Source: JADFGZ01 sp965222345 (GTDB lineage: Bacteria; Acidobacteriota; Terriglobia; 2-12-FULL-54-10). Taken from it: DNA of 64,000 nucleotides. Positions within the stretch are counted from its first letter, which is position 1; the number at the start of each line of letters is the position of its first letter. The position numbers and the translations under genes are program-made. Below, in pieces: positions 18,749 through 28,058 of this stretch. The stretch is from the NCBI GenBank assembly GCA_965222345.1, contig CBDCTS010000002.1:1-64000 (forward strand). Direction: 5' to 3'. The notes under the pieces are model-generated. The model searched no databases and was not told the DNA's origin. It saw nothing but the letters and a program-made list of their open reading frames with translations.

Positions 18749-19849
18749 TCATTCGTAGGCAAGGGCCTGGATCGCATCTTGTTGTGTCGCCTTGAGGGCG
18801 GGGTAGCTGGCCCCGATGAGGCTGGTGGCCAGAGCAATCAGACCTGCCCGCAGCACCCACTCTCCAGTAATCAAGATGGTCATAGTGGGGAAATTATAAA
18901 TGATCAGGCTGCGGACCAGATAACTGAGCCCGATGCCCGTCCCGATACCCAAGATCGTCAGCAGGGTGGTTTCCCGAAGGACCAGGTTGACGATATATTT
19001 CTTGGAGGCGCCCATCGATTTAAGAATGCCGATTTCCCGCGTCCGCTCAACGACGGTGGAATAGATGGAGATGAAGATTACCAGAAGCCCGATAGAGACG
19101 GCCAATGCGATCATGACGTTGACAAAATTGTTGACGGTCGGGATATTGGTGGAGGTCATCAGGGAGAGGTATTCTCGCATATCTCGCAGTTGATAGTTGG
19201 GCAGGATTTCACGAAACTCCTCCAAGACGTGACCCGTATGGTTCGGATCGCTCAGCTTGACAAAGAAGACGGAGGCCTTTCCCGCGCTTCCCATCATGTC
19301 CTGCAGCGCGTCGATTTTCATAAAGAGGCGGGCGCCTTTGCCGTGCTCCACGATGCCCGCCACCCGGAGGGGATGATTCAGCAACTCCAGGTCATCGCCG
19401 GCATGCAGTCCCTGAGAGTTGGCGAAGATGTCGTCAACCAGCACCTCGTCGGGTTGCTCCAGACCTCTGCCCTCCAGATACCGGAAGCCGCCGGTGACTT
19501 GGTCGAAACTCTCGGTGTCGATTCCGTAAATCAGGCTGACGCCGCTTGCCATGCTCATCTGCAGCATGACGGGAGCCACCGCCTCGACCTCCGGCACCTG
19601 GGCCAGCCGGTCCCGGATCTGAATGGGCATGGGCGATCCGGTGAATCCCATAAATACGGAGGTGGTCTGGGGCTGCACCATAATGTCGGCGCCGACTCCC
19701 TGCGTTCGAATGGCCACTTCCTCCAGCAGGCCGCTGCTGAGGCCCACCACCATCAGAATCAATACGACCTCCACCCCTACGGCCGTCACCGCTACCAGCG
19801 TGCGCACGGGGCGCGTAACCAAGTTGGCCAAAACCATCCGGTTAACCAA
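18749..19849 (-). CDS. FtsX/MacB-type ABC transporter permease
   Basis: The protein has 366 residues: one N-terminal helix, a periplasmic domain (GSPMPIQIRDRLAQVPEVEAV region), then three C-terminal helices around VNNFVNVMIALAVSIGLLVIFISIYSTVVERTREIGILKSMGASK. The REIGILKSMGAS motif is diagnostic of the FtsX/LolC/MacB permease fold. It starts inside the end of the lipoprotein gene (8-bp overlap), so translation is coupled. With the ATPase it would form a complete exporter or lipoprotein-release machine; the substrate is not known. Confidence 0.9.
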   Translation of the reverse strand: MVNRMVLANLVTRPVRTLVAVTAVGVEVVLILMVVGLSSGLLEEVAIRTQGVGADIMVQPQTTSVFMGFTGSPMPIQIRDRLAQVPEVEAVAPVMLQMSMASGVSLIYGIDTESFDQVTGGFRYLEGRGLEQPDEVLVDDIFANSQGLHAGDDLELLNHPLRVAGIVEHGKGARLFMKIDALQDMMGSAGKASVFFVKLSDPNHTGHVLEEFREILPNYQLRDMREYLSLMTSTNIPTVNNFVNVMIALAVSIGLLVIFISIYSTVVERTREIGILKSMGASKKYIVNLVLRETTLLTILGIGTGIGLSYLVRSLIIYNFPTMTILITGEWVLRAGLIALATSLIGASYPALKATQQDAIQALAYE

Positions 19850-20759
19850 CGTTCTCTTCTCCTGCTGACAAAGATTGCTGTTCCAGGTTGATCAATTCGG
19901 TCCCCGGCGGCTGTTCCATGGAGAATTTCTCCTCGCCGAGCGGCCGGTTGAACTCCAGCTTGGAAATCGACAGACTCAATCCGTACCGGTCCTTGGGCCG
20001 GTCAAAGGTAATACGCCGGGCATAGGAAATCCCGGAAAACTCGGCGTGGCCGGAGTAATGCACGTCGCTGGTCACTTCGGCGCTTTCGTCGAACACCTGC
20101 AAGCGTACGAGGGATAACCCGAGCCGCTCAAACCAGATTTTCCTGTCGAGCAATAGCCGCTGGTCCGCGTCCGGGCGGACAATGTGGACAATGTAAAAAC
20201 CGTTCCGTCCCTCCGAGGTTACTTCCAGTACCGCTTGCTCTCGTCCCGGCTCAGGCCCTCTTACCAAAAGGGCGTCCAGGACGTGCTGCGGCCGCAAGTT
20301 TTCCAGCGCTGAGTCGGAGCGCCTGCCTTCGCGGCTCTTCCCAATGATAAACCGATTCTTGGAGGGAATATAGAGCCGGAATTGCTCCCCGTCGGAAGCC
20401 ATATCAAACGCCGTGCCCCGCACCACGGGATACTGCCCGATCATCCGGAGGGAAGCGGGCTTGCGGATCAGAATGAAAGCCCGGACATCCCGGTACCGCA
20501 CAATTTCCCCCTTGTCCAGCGACGTGACGGAAGGTGCCAGTTCCACGGTGGCTTCGAGTGTCCGAATGGTGTCCTGCTGCAATTGAATCTTTCCGAGCAG
20601 CCCTTCCAGCGTCGCATGCTGCAGAGCAGGCGCCTGAACCGCCTCGGGAAGGCGCTGCCTCCGTTGCACCGTGCAGCCAGAGTTTGCGAGCAGCACAAGC
20701 AACAAAACGGGCAACAAGGCAGGCCACCTTGCCGGCAACCGGGCCGTGCCTGCTCCCAT
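19842..20759 (-). CDS. Lipoprotein with LolA/LolB-like (DUF4292-type) domain
   Basis: The protein has 305 residues. ATG 20759 starts a type II signal peptide (WPALLPVLLLVLLANSGC) whose Cys gives the lipid-modified N-terminus. The body (ELAPSVTSLDKGEIVRYRDVRAFILIRKPASLRMIGQYP, then YIPSKNRFIIGK) resembles the outer-membrane lipoprotein-sorting half-barrel. It is coupled to the permease gene downstream. Together with the LolA-like protein at 16765 it suggests a lipid or lipoprotein trafficking route in which this is the membrane receptor. An earlier in-frame start (20849) lacks a signal peptide and is not favoured. Confidence 0.78.
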   Translation of the reverse strand: MGAGTARLPARWPALLPVLLLVLLANSGCTVQRRQRLPEAVQAPALQHATLEGLLGKIQLQQDTIRTLEATVELAPSVTSLDKGEIVRYRDVRAFILIRKPASLRMIGQYPVVRGTAFDMASDGEQFRLYIPSKNRFIIGKSREGRRSDSALENLRPQHVLDALLVRGPEPGREQAVLEVTSEGRNGFYIVHIVRPDADQRLLLDRKIWFERLGLSLVRLQVFDESAEVTSDVHYSGHAEFSGISYARRITFDRPKDRYGLSLSISKLEFNRPLGEEKFSMEQPPGTELINLEQQSLSAGEENVG

Positions 20760-20942
20760 AGCACACGAATCCCGGCAAACGAAAGGCCTCTTCGGGCCCC
20801 ACGCTGGATTCCACTGGCGCGACAAACTGGCAATGCAGATAATTTTCAATAAGTGGTACCAATCCTCAATCCGGCGGACTCCTCTTGCCGCCCGGCAGAA
20901 TGGAAGCTCCCGGAACGGATCAACGGGTCCGGGGAAAAATGC

Positions 20943-21950
20943 TCATTGGCTCCGGCCTCCCCGGTAGAGGCTGACCGCCCGGTTGTGCTCTCTCAAGGTT
21001 CTCGAAAAGATGTGCCCTCCGTTTCGGTTCGATACAAAAAAGAGATAGTCGCTGGAGGCTGGGTGCAGGGCAGCGCTCAAGGACGCCTTTCCCGGGTTGG
21101 CGATCGGACCCGGAGGCAGCCCCTGGTACTTGTATGTGTTGTAAGGAGACCGTGAGTTCAAGTGAGACTGCCGAATCTTTCCGTCGTAGCGGCCTTCGAG
21201 CATGGCCGCATAAATGACCGTAGGGTCGCATTGCAACAGAATGCGCCGTTCCAAGCGGTTATAAAAGACCGCTGCAACCAGAGGTCTTTCTTCCGGCTCT
21301 TTGGTTTCTTTTTCCACCAAGGAAGCCATCGTGACGATTTCGCGCACCGGGTGTCCCGCTGCCGAAGTTTCGAGGCTGAAGTACACTTGGCGGAACCGAT
21401 CCACCATAGCCTGAGCCATCCCGGCGGCTCCGGTCTGAGGCGAAAACTGATAGCTGTCGGGAAACAAGTAGCCCTCCAGGTCCGTTGCTTCCGGGTCCAG
21501 ATCCTCCAGTAAGCTCGCATCCTCGCTCGCCGCCAAAAAATCTTCCCGTGTCGCGAGCCCCCGAGCCGACACGGCATCGGCAATCTCGAAACGATTGTAC
21601 CCTTCCGGAATTATCAGCAACTCGTAAGCGACCTCGCCCCGGGTCAGCTTCCCCAGCACCTCCAGCGTCGAGAGGCGGTTCAGGAAGGTATATTCGCCGG
21701 CCTTGAGCGTGTTCGACGACCGCAGGTAGTGCAGCCAGAGAAAAGTCTGCGTGCTGCGAATCACACCTGCTTTTTCGAGTTGCCGCGCAATCTCCAAGAC
21801 GCTGGATCCCCGCTGAATCTCCACCTGCCGCGAGACTTTCTCGCGCAGGTAAGGCCGCGTGCCGTCGGCCAGAATCCACATCCCCCACAGCAGCACCGCG
21901 GCCATTGCCGTGCAAAAAATTTTGGTCCACGCCCGGGTCATGCTTCGCAT
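20943..21950 (-). CDS. mltG: Endolytic murein transglycosylase
   Basis: This is a 335-residue YceG-like protein. A single N-terminal membrane anchor (IFCTAMAAVLLWGMWILADG) is followed by a LysM-like segment and the transglycosylase domain with MASLVEKETKEPEERPLVAAVFYNRL, which holds the catalytic Glu, and with YNTYKYQGLPPGPIANPG, the family signature. MltG cuts nascent glycan strands and sets their length. The gene overlaps the end of ruvX, the common yqgF-yceG pairing. Confidence 0.93.
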   Translation of the reverse strand: MRSMTRAWTKIFCTAMAAVLLWGMWILADGTRPYLREKVSRQVEIQRGSSVLEIARQLEKAGVIRSTQTFLWLHYLRSSNTLKAGEYTFLNRLSTLEVLGKLTRGEVAYELLIIPEGYNRFEIADAVSARGLATREDFLAASEDASLLEDLDPEATDLEGYLFPDSYQFSPQTGAAGMAQAMVDRFRQVYFSLETSAAGHPVREIVTMASLVEKETKEPEERPLVAAVFYNRLERRILLQCDPTVIYAAMLEGRYDGKIRQSHLNSRSPYNTYKYQGLPPGPIANPGKASLSAALHPASSDYLFFVSNRNGGHIFSRTLREHNRAVSLYRGGRSQ

Positions 21951-22408
21951 TCCGAATCGGGATCCAATTCAGGGGAATCAGAGAGCTGGGAGCGTCGCTG
22001 CGATTCCAGAAAGTTCTGCAGCAGCAACACTGCCGCCAACTGATCTGTCGCCTGCTTCCTTTTGGCTGTTCCAACGCCTGATTGTCGCAAGACGCGGGCG
22101 GCTTCCACGCTGGTCAGCCGCTCATCCCACAACCGCACCTCCACTTTCCGGTTTTGGTCCGACAGGTGCTGTTGCAGTTGCCTGGCGAAATCCTGCGCCT
22201 TTTCCGACTGGGCACCCTCGCTGCCGTTCATCTGCAAGGGATTGCCCAAAACAATCAGAGAAACACCGTACTTACGCACCAGCGATTTCAAGAAATTCAG
22301 GTCCTGCCTTTTGTTCCTTCTAGCCATCGCAGGCAAGCCCTGTGCAGTGAGCCCCAAAGGATCGCTGACGGCCAAGCCCATTCTTCTGGAACCCGGATCG
22401 ATGGCCAA
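21938..22408 (-). CDS. ruvX: Putative pre-16S rRNA nuclease / Holliday junction resolvase-like
   Basis: This is a YqgF-family RNase H fold protein: AIDPGSRRMGLAVSDPLG at the N-terminus with the first Asp, IVLGNPLQMNGSEG, LWDERLTSVEAARVL and the final acidic TDQLAAVLLLQNFL. It acts in 16S rRNA end processing in characterised bacteria. The only standard start in frame is TTG 22408, which leaves the domain slightly short and has no ribosome site. Upstream in the same frame GGAGAGGAA is followed by ATT ATT and residues ending AEARILAIDPG, as in full-length relatives, so a non-standard ATT start is possible. It is coupled to mltG. Confidence 0.9.
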   Translation of the reverse strand: MAIDPGSRRMGLAVSDPLGLTAQGLPAMARRNKRQDLNFLKSLVRKYGVSLIVLGNPLQMNGSEGAQSEKAQDFARQLQQHLSDQNRKVEVRLWDERLTSVEAARVLRQSGVGTAKRKQATDQLAAVLLLQNFLESQRRSQLSDSPELDPDSECEA

Positions 22409-22752
22409 AATCCGGGCCTCTGCCGATGCAAAAACTGAAATAATTCTTTCCTCTCCAGGGTGCGGGCTGCTGTCGGGGTCTGGTTGATCCCTTCAGTGTT
22501 ACCTCAGTTGCTTTTGTCCGTGTCGCGCCGGTTGACAAGACGCGCGACCCCCAACTGCAGCCCCTGCTGCCGGGCCGGTTCGCCCTAACCAAGCTAAATT
22601 ATATTACCACAAGGCGTTGGATCGGTCTTGCCGATGCAGGACAGAGCAATTCAGAGCGGAAACGCGGCAAGCCGTCGTTGGCAATTTCAGGCGTCCCTGC
22701 AATAAAAGCGGCTGTTGACGCTAGGATCGACCGGGGAGTTACCGGCGGTCCG
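22409..22752. other. Intergenic region, no supported gene
   Basis: This spacer between ruvX and the HEAT-repeat gene has short frames only, none with a domain. Part next to ruvX (to about 22445) may encode the true N-terminus of RuvX. Confidence 0.5.
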
Positions 22753-24099
22753 TCACATACCGCGGGAGCGCAGGATGCGAATGGCGCGGTTGGCTTCCTG
22801 AGCTACTTCTGCATTGGAATCATCCAGGAGAACCTCCAGGTAACTGATGGAAGTACTGGTCCCGGATGCCGCGAATACCATGCAGAGATTTTGGCGAATC
22901 TCGGGATCGGTGGAATACAGATAAGGGCGCAGCTCTTCGCGAACCGGTTGCTTACGCGCCAACTCGATCAGGTACGGGCGGGCTTCGCCTCGCCGAACAC
23001 GGGAACTGAGCTCGGAGACGATCTCCTCCAGATAATCCATGTTGCCATGGGCCGCCAGGGCAAAATCCAGCGCCAGTTGGACGCCGCTGTCTCTTTCCTG
23101 TTCCCGCGCCTGCTCCAGGGCGCCCGGGTAGCGGACTTCATCGAGCCTGCCGAGGCCCAAAGCCGCCGCCGCACGCAGCCGCTTTTCTCTGTCTCTCAGG
23201 AAACCTAAAAATACAGGTCCGGTTTCCACCTGGGGCATAAAGGCCAGGGCGTCGAGCACCGCCACACGGACATCCTTATCCTCGCTGTTTTCGAGCAGTT
23301 GCCGTAGTTCAGGGATGGTCGATTGGGTTCTCAGCAGTCCCAGCGTTGTAGCTGTCGAGCGTTGGATGTTCTTTTGCGGGTAGTTGAGAAGGAAAGAGAT
23401 GCGCGGCCCCACAGAGGTGTCTTTGATTTTCTGAAACGCCAGCAAGACCTCCAGGATGAGGTTCACCTCGTTGTCAAAGGCCGCTTCCACCAGTTCCGGA
23501 ACGGCTGCCCGTGCCCGGAGGATACCCAAGGCTCGTGCGGCCTGAACCCGTGTTAGTACATACGGGGCGCCAGAAACGGTCTGGCCAAGCGTCCGGATCA
23601 CGGCTTCGCTTGCCTGCACGTCGGGATCAACGACGACCGTGTCTATGTCGGAAAAAAAGCTCCCCACCCGGGTTTTCATCGAACGGAAAAATCCTCCGAA
23701 GCCCGTGTCCACGTATCCGGGAAGATAGAAATTCACCAGCCCATTTATGGCCCACTCCCGGATTTCCGGGATCGAGTCCTGCACCGCCACCAAGAGTGGC
23801 TCCAAGCTTGCTTCGGTCCCCAGCCGGATTAGAGATTTCACCACCGCCATGCGTACTGCTTCATCTTGATCCTGAACGGCGTCCGCCAAGACTGTCACGT
23901 AGGCTGGATTTCCTCCCTCGCCCAACTCCTGGGCGGCTTTCGCGCGCACCTTGGCATCCGGGTCCTTGAGGTTCTGCTCGGCCTCCACATTGGCGAAAGC
24001 CGAAGCGGTCAGCAGAAACATCAAGGCTCCGCCAACCAACCCAATTTGTTTCCCAGATTTTATTTTCCCGGCATTCAGTTTCAAGGTGGAGCCGTTCAC
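22753..24099 (-). CDS. Exported HEAT-repeat protein
   Basis: The protein has 448 residues. After a signal peptide (IGLVGGALMFLLTASAFA) it consists of roughly ten HEAT/PBS-lyase-like helical repeats, for example DPDAKVRAKAAQELGEGGNPAYVTVLADAVQDQDEAVRMAVVKSLIRLG and LRDREKRLRAAAALGLGRLDE. HEAT arrays are protein-protein scaffolds. It has no catalytic motif. It is transcribed toward ruvX and downstream of the large BNR protein on the same strand. Its function is unknown. Confidence 0.8.
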   Translation of the reverse strand: MNGSTLKLNAGKIKSGKQIGLVGGALMFLLTASAFANVEAEQNLKDPDAKVRAKAAQELGEGGNPAYVTVLADAVQDQDEAVRMAVVKSLIRLGTEASLEPLLVAVQDSIPEIREWAINGLVNFYLPGYVDTGFGGFFRSMKTRVGSFFSDIDTVVVDPDVQASEAVIRTLGQTVSGAPYVLTRVQAARALGILRARAAVPELVEAAFDNEVNLILEVLLAFQKIKDTSVGPRISFLLNYPQKNIQRSTATTLGLLRTQSTIPELRQLLENSEDKDVRVAVLDALAFMPQVETGPVFLGFLRDREKRLRAAAALGLGRLDEVRYPGALEQAREQERDSGVQLALDFALAAHGNMDYLEEIVSELSSRVRRGEARPYLIELARKQPVREELRPYLYSTDPEIRQNLCMVFAASGTSTSISYLEVLLDDSNAEVAQEANRAIRILRSRGM

Positions 24100-24439
24100 G
24101 GTGGTGTCCTCCTGCTTCTTAATGTTGAGTCCTCCGCGTTCTTACCTTAGCAAAGTTTGAGCAAATTAGGTCGCTGCTTTCTTTGGTGTGCAATAAAAGT
24201 ACCGGGCTGGCGGCTCCGGCAGCCCCCGCGCAGCGTGGGCCATAGCAATGAATTGGATGCAGCTTTGGCCGGTGGTGTTGTACTGCAGGCGGCGGCAGAA
24301 TGCTCACAATTCGAGCCGCGACCATGCGGGAGCGGTTCCGAAGATTTCCTCCCGCTATATCCGAATTTTGCTGGAGCAGTCTGGTTTGCAGGCTTGGGTG
24401 GAGGCTTGCTTACGGCCCGCCGGACAGTCGCGGTCCGGA
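24100..24439. other. Intergenic region, no supported gene
   Basis: This is the spacer between two minus-strand genes. Short plus-strand frames here have no recognisable features. Confidence 0.5.
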
Positions 24440-27376
24440 TTACGGAGACAGCGGCAACGTGACTGACTTACTGGTGACACCGCCCATCTCCACGACGACA
24501 GGCACGTTGCCGACGAGCCCTGCGGGAACGGTAAATTTCACCCGATAGCGACCCGCTGCTCCGTGCACCAGACCGGAGAAGAGCACCTCGGCCTGGATGC
24601 CTGCTACCTTGACAACTGGCAGGTCTGTGGTTGTGGGCAGCGGATAAGGCAGAGAACGGGTTCCGCTGACAATGGATGGATTCACCGCGCCCAGCCCACT
24701 GGCGAAAAGGGACAAAATCTCGCCGGGCTGAGCGGGATCGACCTCAGAGACGGGCTTGCGGTTGTCGTGAAAAAAGCTGTCGCCTCCTTCACTCTGAAAG
24801 ATTCCAGGGCTGGCTTTGCCCAGAGAAAGTCTAACGGAGGCTTCCCCGCCTGCATTGCGCAGCGTAACGGAGGCCATCGGTCCCAGGACGTCATACGTCA
24901 CCAGAAGTTTCACCTGGCCGGGGGATACAAAGAACAGCGGCGCGAGAACTTCGTTTACGTACACAGTGGTGCCGCCCAGCTCCAAGGGGAGAGGAAAGGG
25001 AAAGGGGAAAAGAAAAGGATTCCTCGGAAAAGCGGTGGTGTTGGCCAGATGCGAGCCGAACAGCGCCACCGACATGCCCGGAGCCAAGGGTCCGCGCACA
25101 AAGTCGGCAGCATTGAGCAGGGCGTCCATGCGAGGCGCGCTGCGGGCAGGCTCTCCCCACGCCAGTCCAAAGGCGCTGCGTCCGTGAGTGGCTGCGACCA
25201 TCAGGCCCGTGACTGGATTGATGGAAAGTCCCAGCACAATGGCATTGGGCATTCCTTGGTTGAATGAGGACCAAGCGCCATCCTCGGCAAGAATAAAAAC
25301 CCCGATATCGGTTCCCACATAGACCGTCTGCGGAGCATTCGGATCAAGCAGCACGACATTCACGGGGACGTCCGGCAGATTTCCGCTGACGTCCTCCCAA
25401 CTTTCTCCGCTGTCGTCCGTGCGGAAGATGTGACCGGTTCCGAAACCGGAGAGCCCCGCGAAAGCGCGCTGAGACGACTGCGGATCCACCGCGATGGAGG
25501 TTATAAAGCGGTCCGGGAGAGAGGCGGCAAGAGACCAATTGCGTCCGCCGTCGCTGGAGAATTGCACTCGTCCGTCGCTTGTGCCCGCATACAGCACTTG
25601 GGAATCGCCGGGAGCCAGGGCCAGAGCGCTGATGGCTGCGGAGCCGCCGCCGGTGAGGTCGCCGGAGAGGACCGTCCAGTTATCGCCTCGATCCAGGCTT
25701 TGCCACACCCGGTGGGATGCAAGGTAGAGCAAGCCGGGCTGACCGGGGTCCGGTAGAAAGGGAGGATAGAACAGGACTCTGTCGGATAGATCGAGGCCTT
25801 CCGAAATGGATTGGAACGTCCGGCCCCCATCGTCGGAACGCCGCACAGAGAGCCTGCTGGCGACCGTATAGATGGTCTGAGGATTGGATGCTTCATAGAA
25901 GGCGGCCCCGGAGTCGCCTGGCCGGCCCTGGTCCCATGCGAAGCTGCCCTGGTAAAGAACGGTCCCGTTATCCTGGGTTCCGCCTACCGCCAAGTTGGGC
26001 TTGCCGGGATGCAACCCGACAGTTTGAAACTGGGTCACAGCAAGCGAGGCGTTCTGGTTGGTGAAGCTGTGGCCGCCGTCGGAGGAGCGCCACACGCCGC
26101 TATCGTTGATTAGATAAAAGGTCTGCGGGTTGGAAGGATCAAAGACGATGTCCCGCTGGTCCTCGTGCAGCCCAGCGTTCAACTCGGTCACAGTGCTGAG
26201 GTTCTGCCAGCTTGCGCCGTGGTCGGTGGATTTCCACAGGTCGATCCCGCCCACATAGATTATCGCTCCGTCTCGCGGATCGACTTCCACGAAGAGATTG
26301 AAGAGGCCCTGTCCCCGGCCGGCTTCCGTAAACAAGGTTGCCGGGAGAGTGTCAAGCAGGCTCCATGTATCTCCGCCATCGAGCGAGCGATACAGGCCGT
26401 TGAGATTGAAGTCGGAGGACCGCACGATCAGCGCATAAACGGTGGAAGGGGCAGTCGAATCGGTGGCCAGCGCCATGCGCCCCAGGGTGGCTTGTTGCGG
26501 GAGCCCGCTCTCCAGTCGGGTCCACGTTTCGCCTCCATCAGCGGAGCGGTAGATTCCGTTTTGGGGGCTTCCGAAAGCGTCTCCAACGGCGGCATAGGCG
26601 ATGGAACCGTCGATGGGATGGAGAAGGAAATCCGTCACAATCCCCAGCAAAGTGGCGCGCCAGCTCTGGCCGCCGTCGCTGGACTTCCACAGAGCGGAGG
26701 AGCGCCCGATGAACAACGTCCCTTGGTTGCGGGGATCAAAACGAACGACGGAGGTGGGAGCGGAAAGAAATTGCTCCGGGTTGACGCGGGTCCAGGTTGC
26801 CCCGCCGTCCGCAGACCGGTAAACGCCGGCCCCGTAGTAACAGTCACGGCAAAAGTTCAACTCCCCGGTCCCGTACCAGACCTCCCCGGAAAAAGGGTCC
26901 ACTGCAACTGCGCCGGAGGCCAGGGAAGGAAGATGATCCGTCAAGGGAGTCCAGTCAGTTCCGCGATTGGCGGATTTCCAGACTCCTCCCGCAGCAGCCG
27001 CAATGTACACGGTGGAGGGATTGAGCGGATCGATAGCCAGGCTGGTAATCCGGCCGCTCACCAGATCGTTCTTCAGGGAGTTGATCCCGGCCGGGCCGAG
27101 GCTGAACCATTGGGCGTCGGGGATTTTCCTTGGCTGCGTGGATTTAAGGCTGAAGCTCGAACCATCCCGTTGCGCCACGGCATCGGCCAGGGCGTCCTCC
27201 GGGATGTATCCCAGCCCGTATTGCCTCTGGCCGAAGAACCACTCATCCCATCCGGAAGACGGGCTGGCCGTTTGCGAAAAAAGAAGGGCAGGCAGGAGTC
27301 CCCATGCCAAAAACAGGCATGCAATGAAAACTATTGCACTCTGTCGAGACCATGTCGACCTCCAACTGCTCATCAA
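24440..27376 (-). CDS. Secreted BNR/sortilin-like propeller protein with TIGR03437 C-terminal domain
   Basis: The protein has 978 residues. A signal peptide (IVFIACLFLAWGLLPALLFS) is followed by about a dozen BNR/Asp-box blades such as VYRSADGGATWTRVN, LWKSSDGGQSWRA, IYRSADGGETWTRLE and VQFSSDGGRNWSLA. The last ~230 residues (AALLNAADFVRGPLAPGMSVALFG through ILSLFASGLGAVNP to VPAGLVGNVPVVVEMGG) match the TIGR03437 domain, which is strongly associated with Solibacter-type Acidobacteriota. Asp-box propellers occur in glycosidases and sortilin-like binders. No sialidase catalytic Arg triad is evident, so surface binding is as likely as hydrolysis. Confidence 0.85.
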   Translation of the reverse strand: MMSSWRSTWSRQSAIVFIACLFLAWGLLPALLFSQTASPSSGWDEWFFGQRQYGLGYIPEDALADAVAQRDGSSFSLKSTQPRKIPDAQWFSLGPAGINSLKNDLVSGRITSLAIDPLNPSTVYIAAAAGGVWKSANRGTDWTPLTDHLPSLASGAVAVDPFSGEVWYGTGELNFCRDCYYGAGVYRSADGGATWTRVNPEQFLSAPTSVVRFDPRNQGTLFIGRSSALWKSSDGGQSWRATLLGIVTDFLLHPIDGSIAYAAVGDAFGSPQNGIYRSADGGETWTRLESGLPQQATLGRMALATDSTAPSTVYALIVRSSDFNLNGLYRSLDGGDTWSLLDTLPATLFTEAGRGQGLFNLFVEVDPRDGAIIYVGGIDLWKSTDHGASWQNLSTVTELNAGLHEDQRDIVFDPSNPQTFYLINDSGVWRSSDGGHSFTNQNASLAVTQFQTVGLHPGKPNLAVGGTQDNGTVLYQGSFAWDQGRPGDSGAAFYEASNPQTIYTVASRLSVRRSDDGGRTFQSISEGLDLSDRVLFYPPFLPDPGQPGLLYLASHRVWQSLDRGDNWTVLSGDLTGGGSAAISALALAPGDSQVLYAGTSDGRVQFSSDGGRNWSLAASLPDRFITSIAVDPQSSQRAFAGLSGFGTGHIFRTDDSGESWEDVSGNLPDVPVNVVLLDPNAPQTVYVGTDIGVFILAEDGAWSSFNQGMPNAIVLGLSINPVTGLMVAATHGRSAFGLAWGEPARSAPRMDALLNAADFVRGPLAPGMSVALFGSHLANTTAFPRNPFLFPFPFPLPLELGGTTVYVNEVLAPLFFVSPGQVKLLVTYDVLGPMASVTLRNAGGEASVRLSLGKASPGIFQSEGGDSFFHDNRKPVSEVDPAQPGEILSLFASGLGAVNPSIVSGTRSLPYPLPTTTDLPVVKVAGIQAEVLFSGLVHGAAGRYRVKFTVPAGLVGNVPVVVEMGGVTSKSVTLPLSP

Positions 27377-28058
27377 GCGGACCTTCTAGTTACAGATCTG
27401 GGGGATGCTCTCAAAAGCCAGGGTGTACGGTTAATGGCAGTATAACCGAGGCTTTGCGGCCTGAACAAGCAAAAACGCCGGCGCGCGCCTGGGTGTTGCA
27501 AAGCACACACGATTCCAGCCCATTGACCTCTGCCGGGCACGTAAACAAGATTTTTCCCAGGTTTTGGAACGCCGAAAGGGGTAGTTCAAAAAGAAATGCA
27601 CTTAGAGTGGTCTGTCTGGTTGGGTTAGGCTGGGCTGCTTTGTCATCGCGGCGCAGGCCGGGGTGGTCATCAATCAGGTAGAACGGGAGCCGGGCAACCA
27701 GAATCCAGCCCGGCGGATCACTCTAACGATCCGGGGTCGAAACGGGGAGTGACCGGAAGCGTGCAAATGGAGGATTCCCCCGTGCGCCGGGTGAACTACG
27801 AAAGCCAGCGTGTGGTCTCGGAAGGAGATGATGGAAGCCGAGCAGCGGTCTGAGCCGCCTGAATTATACAGACACCCAATGACAACATTTCGCATCTATA
27901 GTAGTATAGGCCGTAGTATAAATCTGAGGCGTCCACGAATGAGGCCGCAGATCGGGTCCTAGCTTCGGCCATTTTCGTGGTGGTTTCCACTCTCTTCGCG
28001 GGAGAGGCATCCCAGGGGCCGGGGCATTCAGCCAGCCCCCATTTGCTAAAGGAGCCGT
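27377..28058. other. Intergenic region with a possible gene relic
   Basis: No intact gene is seen. From about 27640 a plus-strand frame reads CFVIAAQAGVVINQVEREPG then NQNPARRITLTIRGRNGE and stops; after a frame change VQMEDSPVRRVNYESQRVVS follows. This looks like the signal-sequence end of a decayed exported protein that I cannot name. The remainder holds nothing recognisable. Confidence 0.4.

Noticed and set aside
18026..19891. A 621-codon plus-strand open frame
   Set aside because: It lies antisense to the ABC ATPase and permease genes, whose motifs are unmistakable; it is a codon-bias shadow.
26165..27445. A 426-codon plus-strand open frame
   Set aside because: It is antisense to the BNR-propeller gene; low-complexity, with no recognisable domain.
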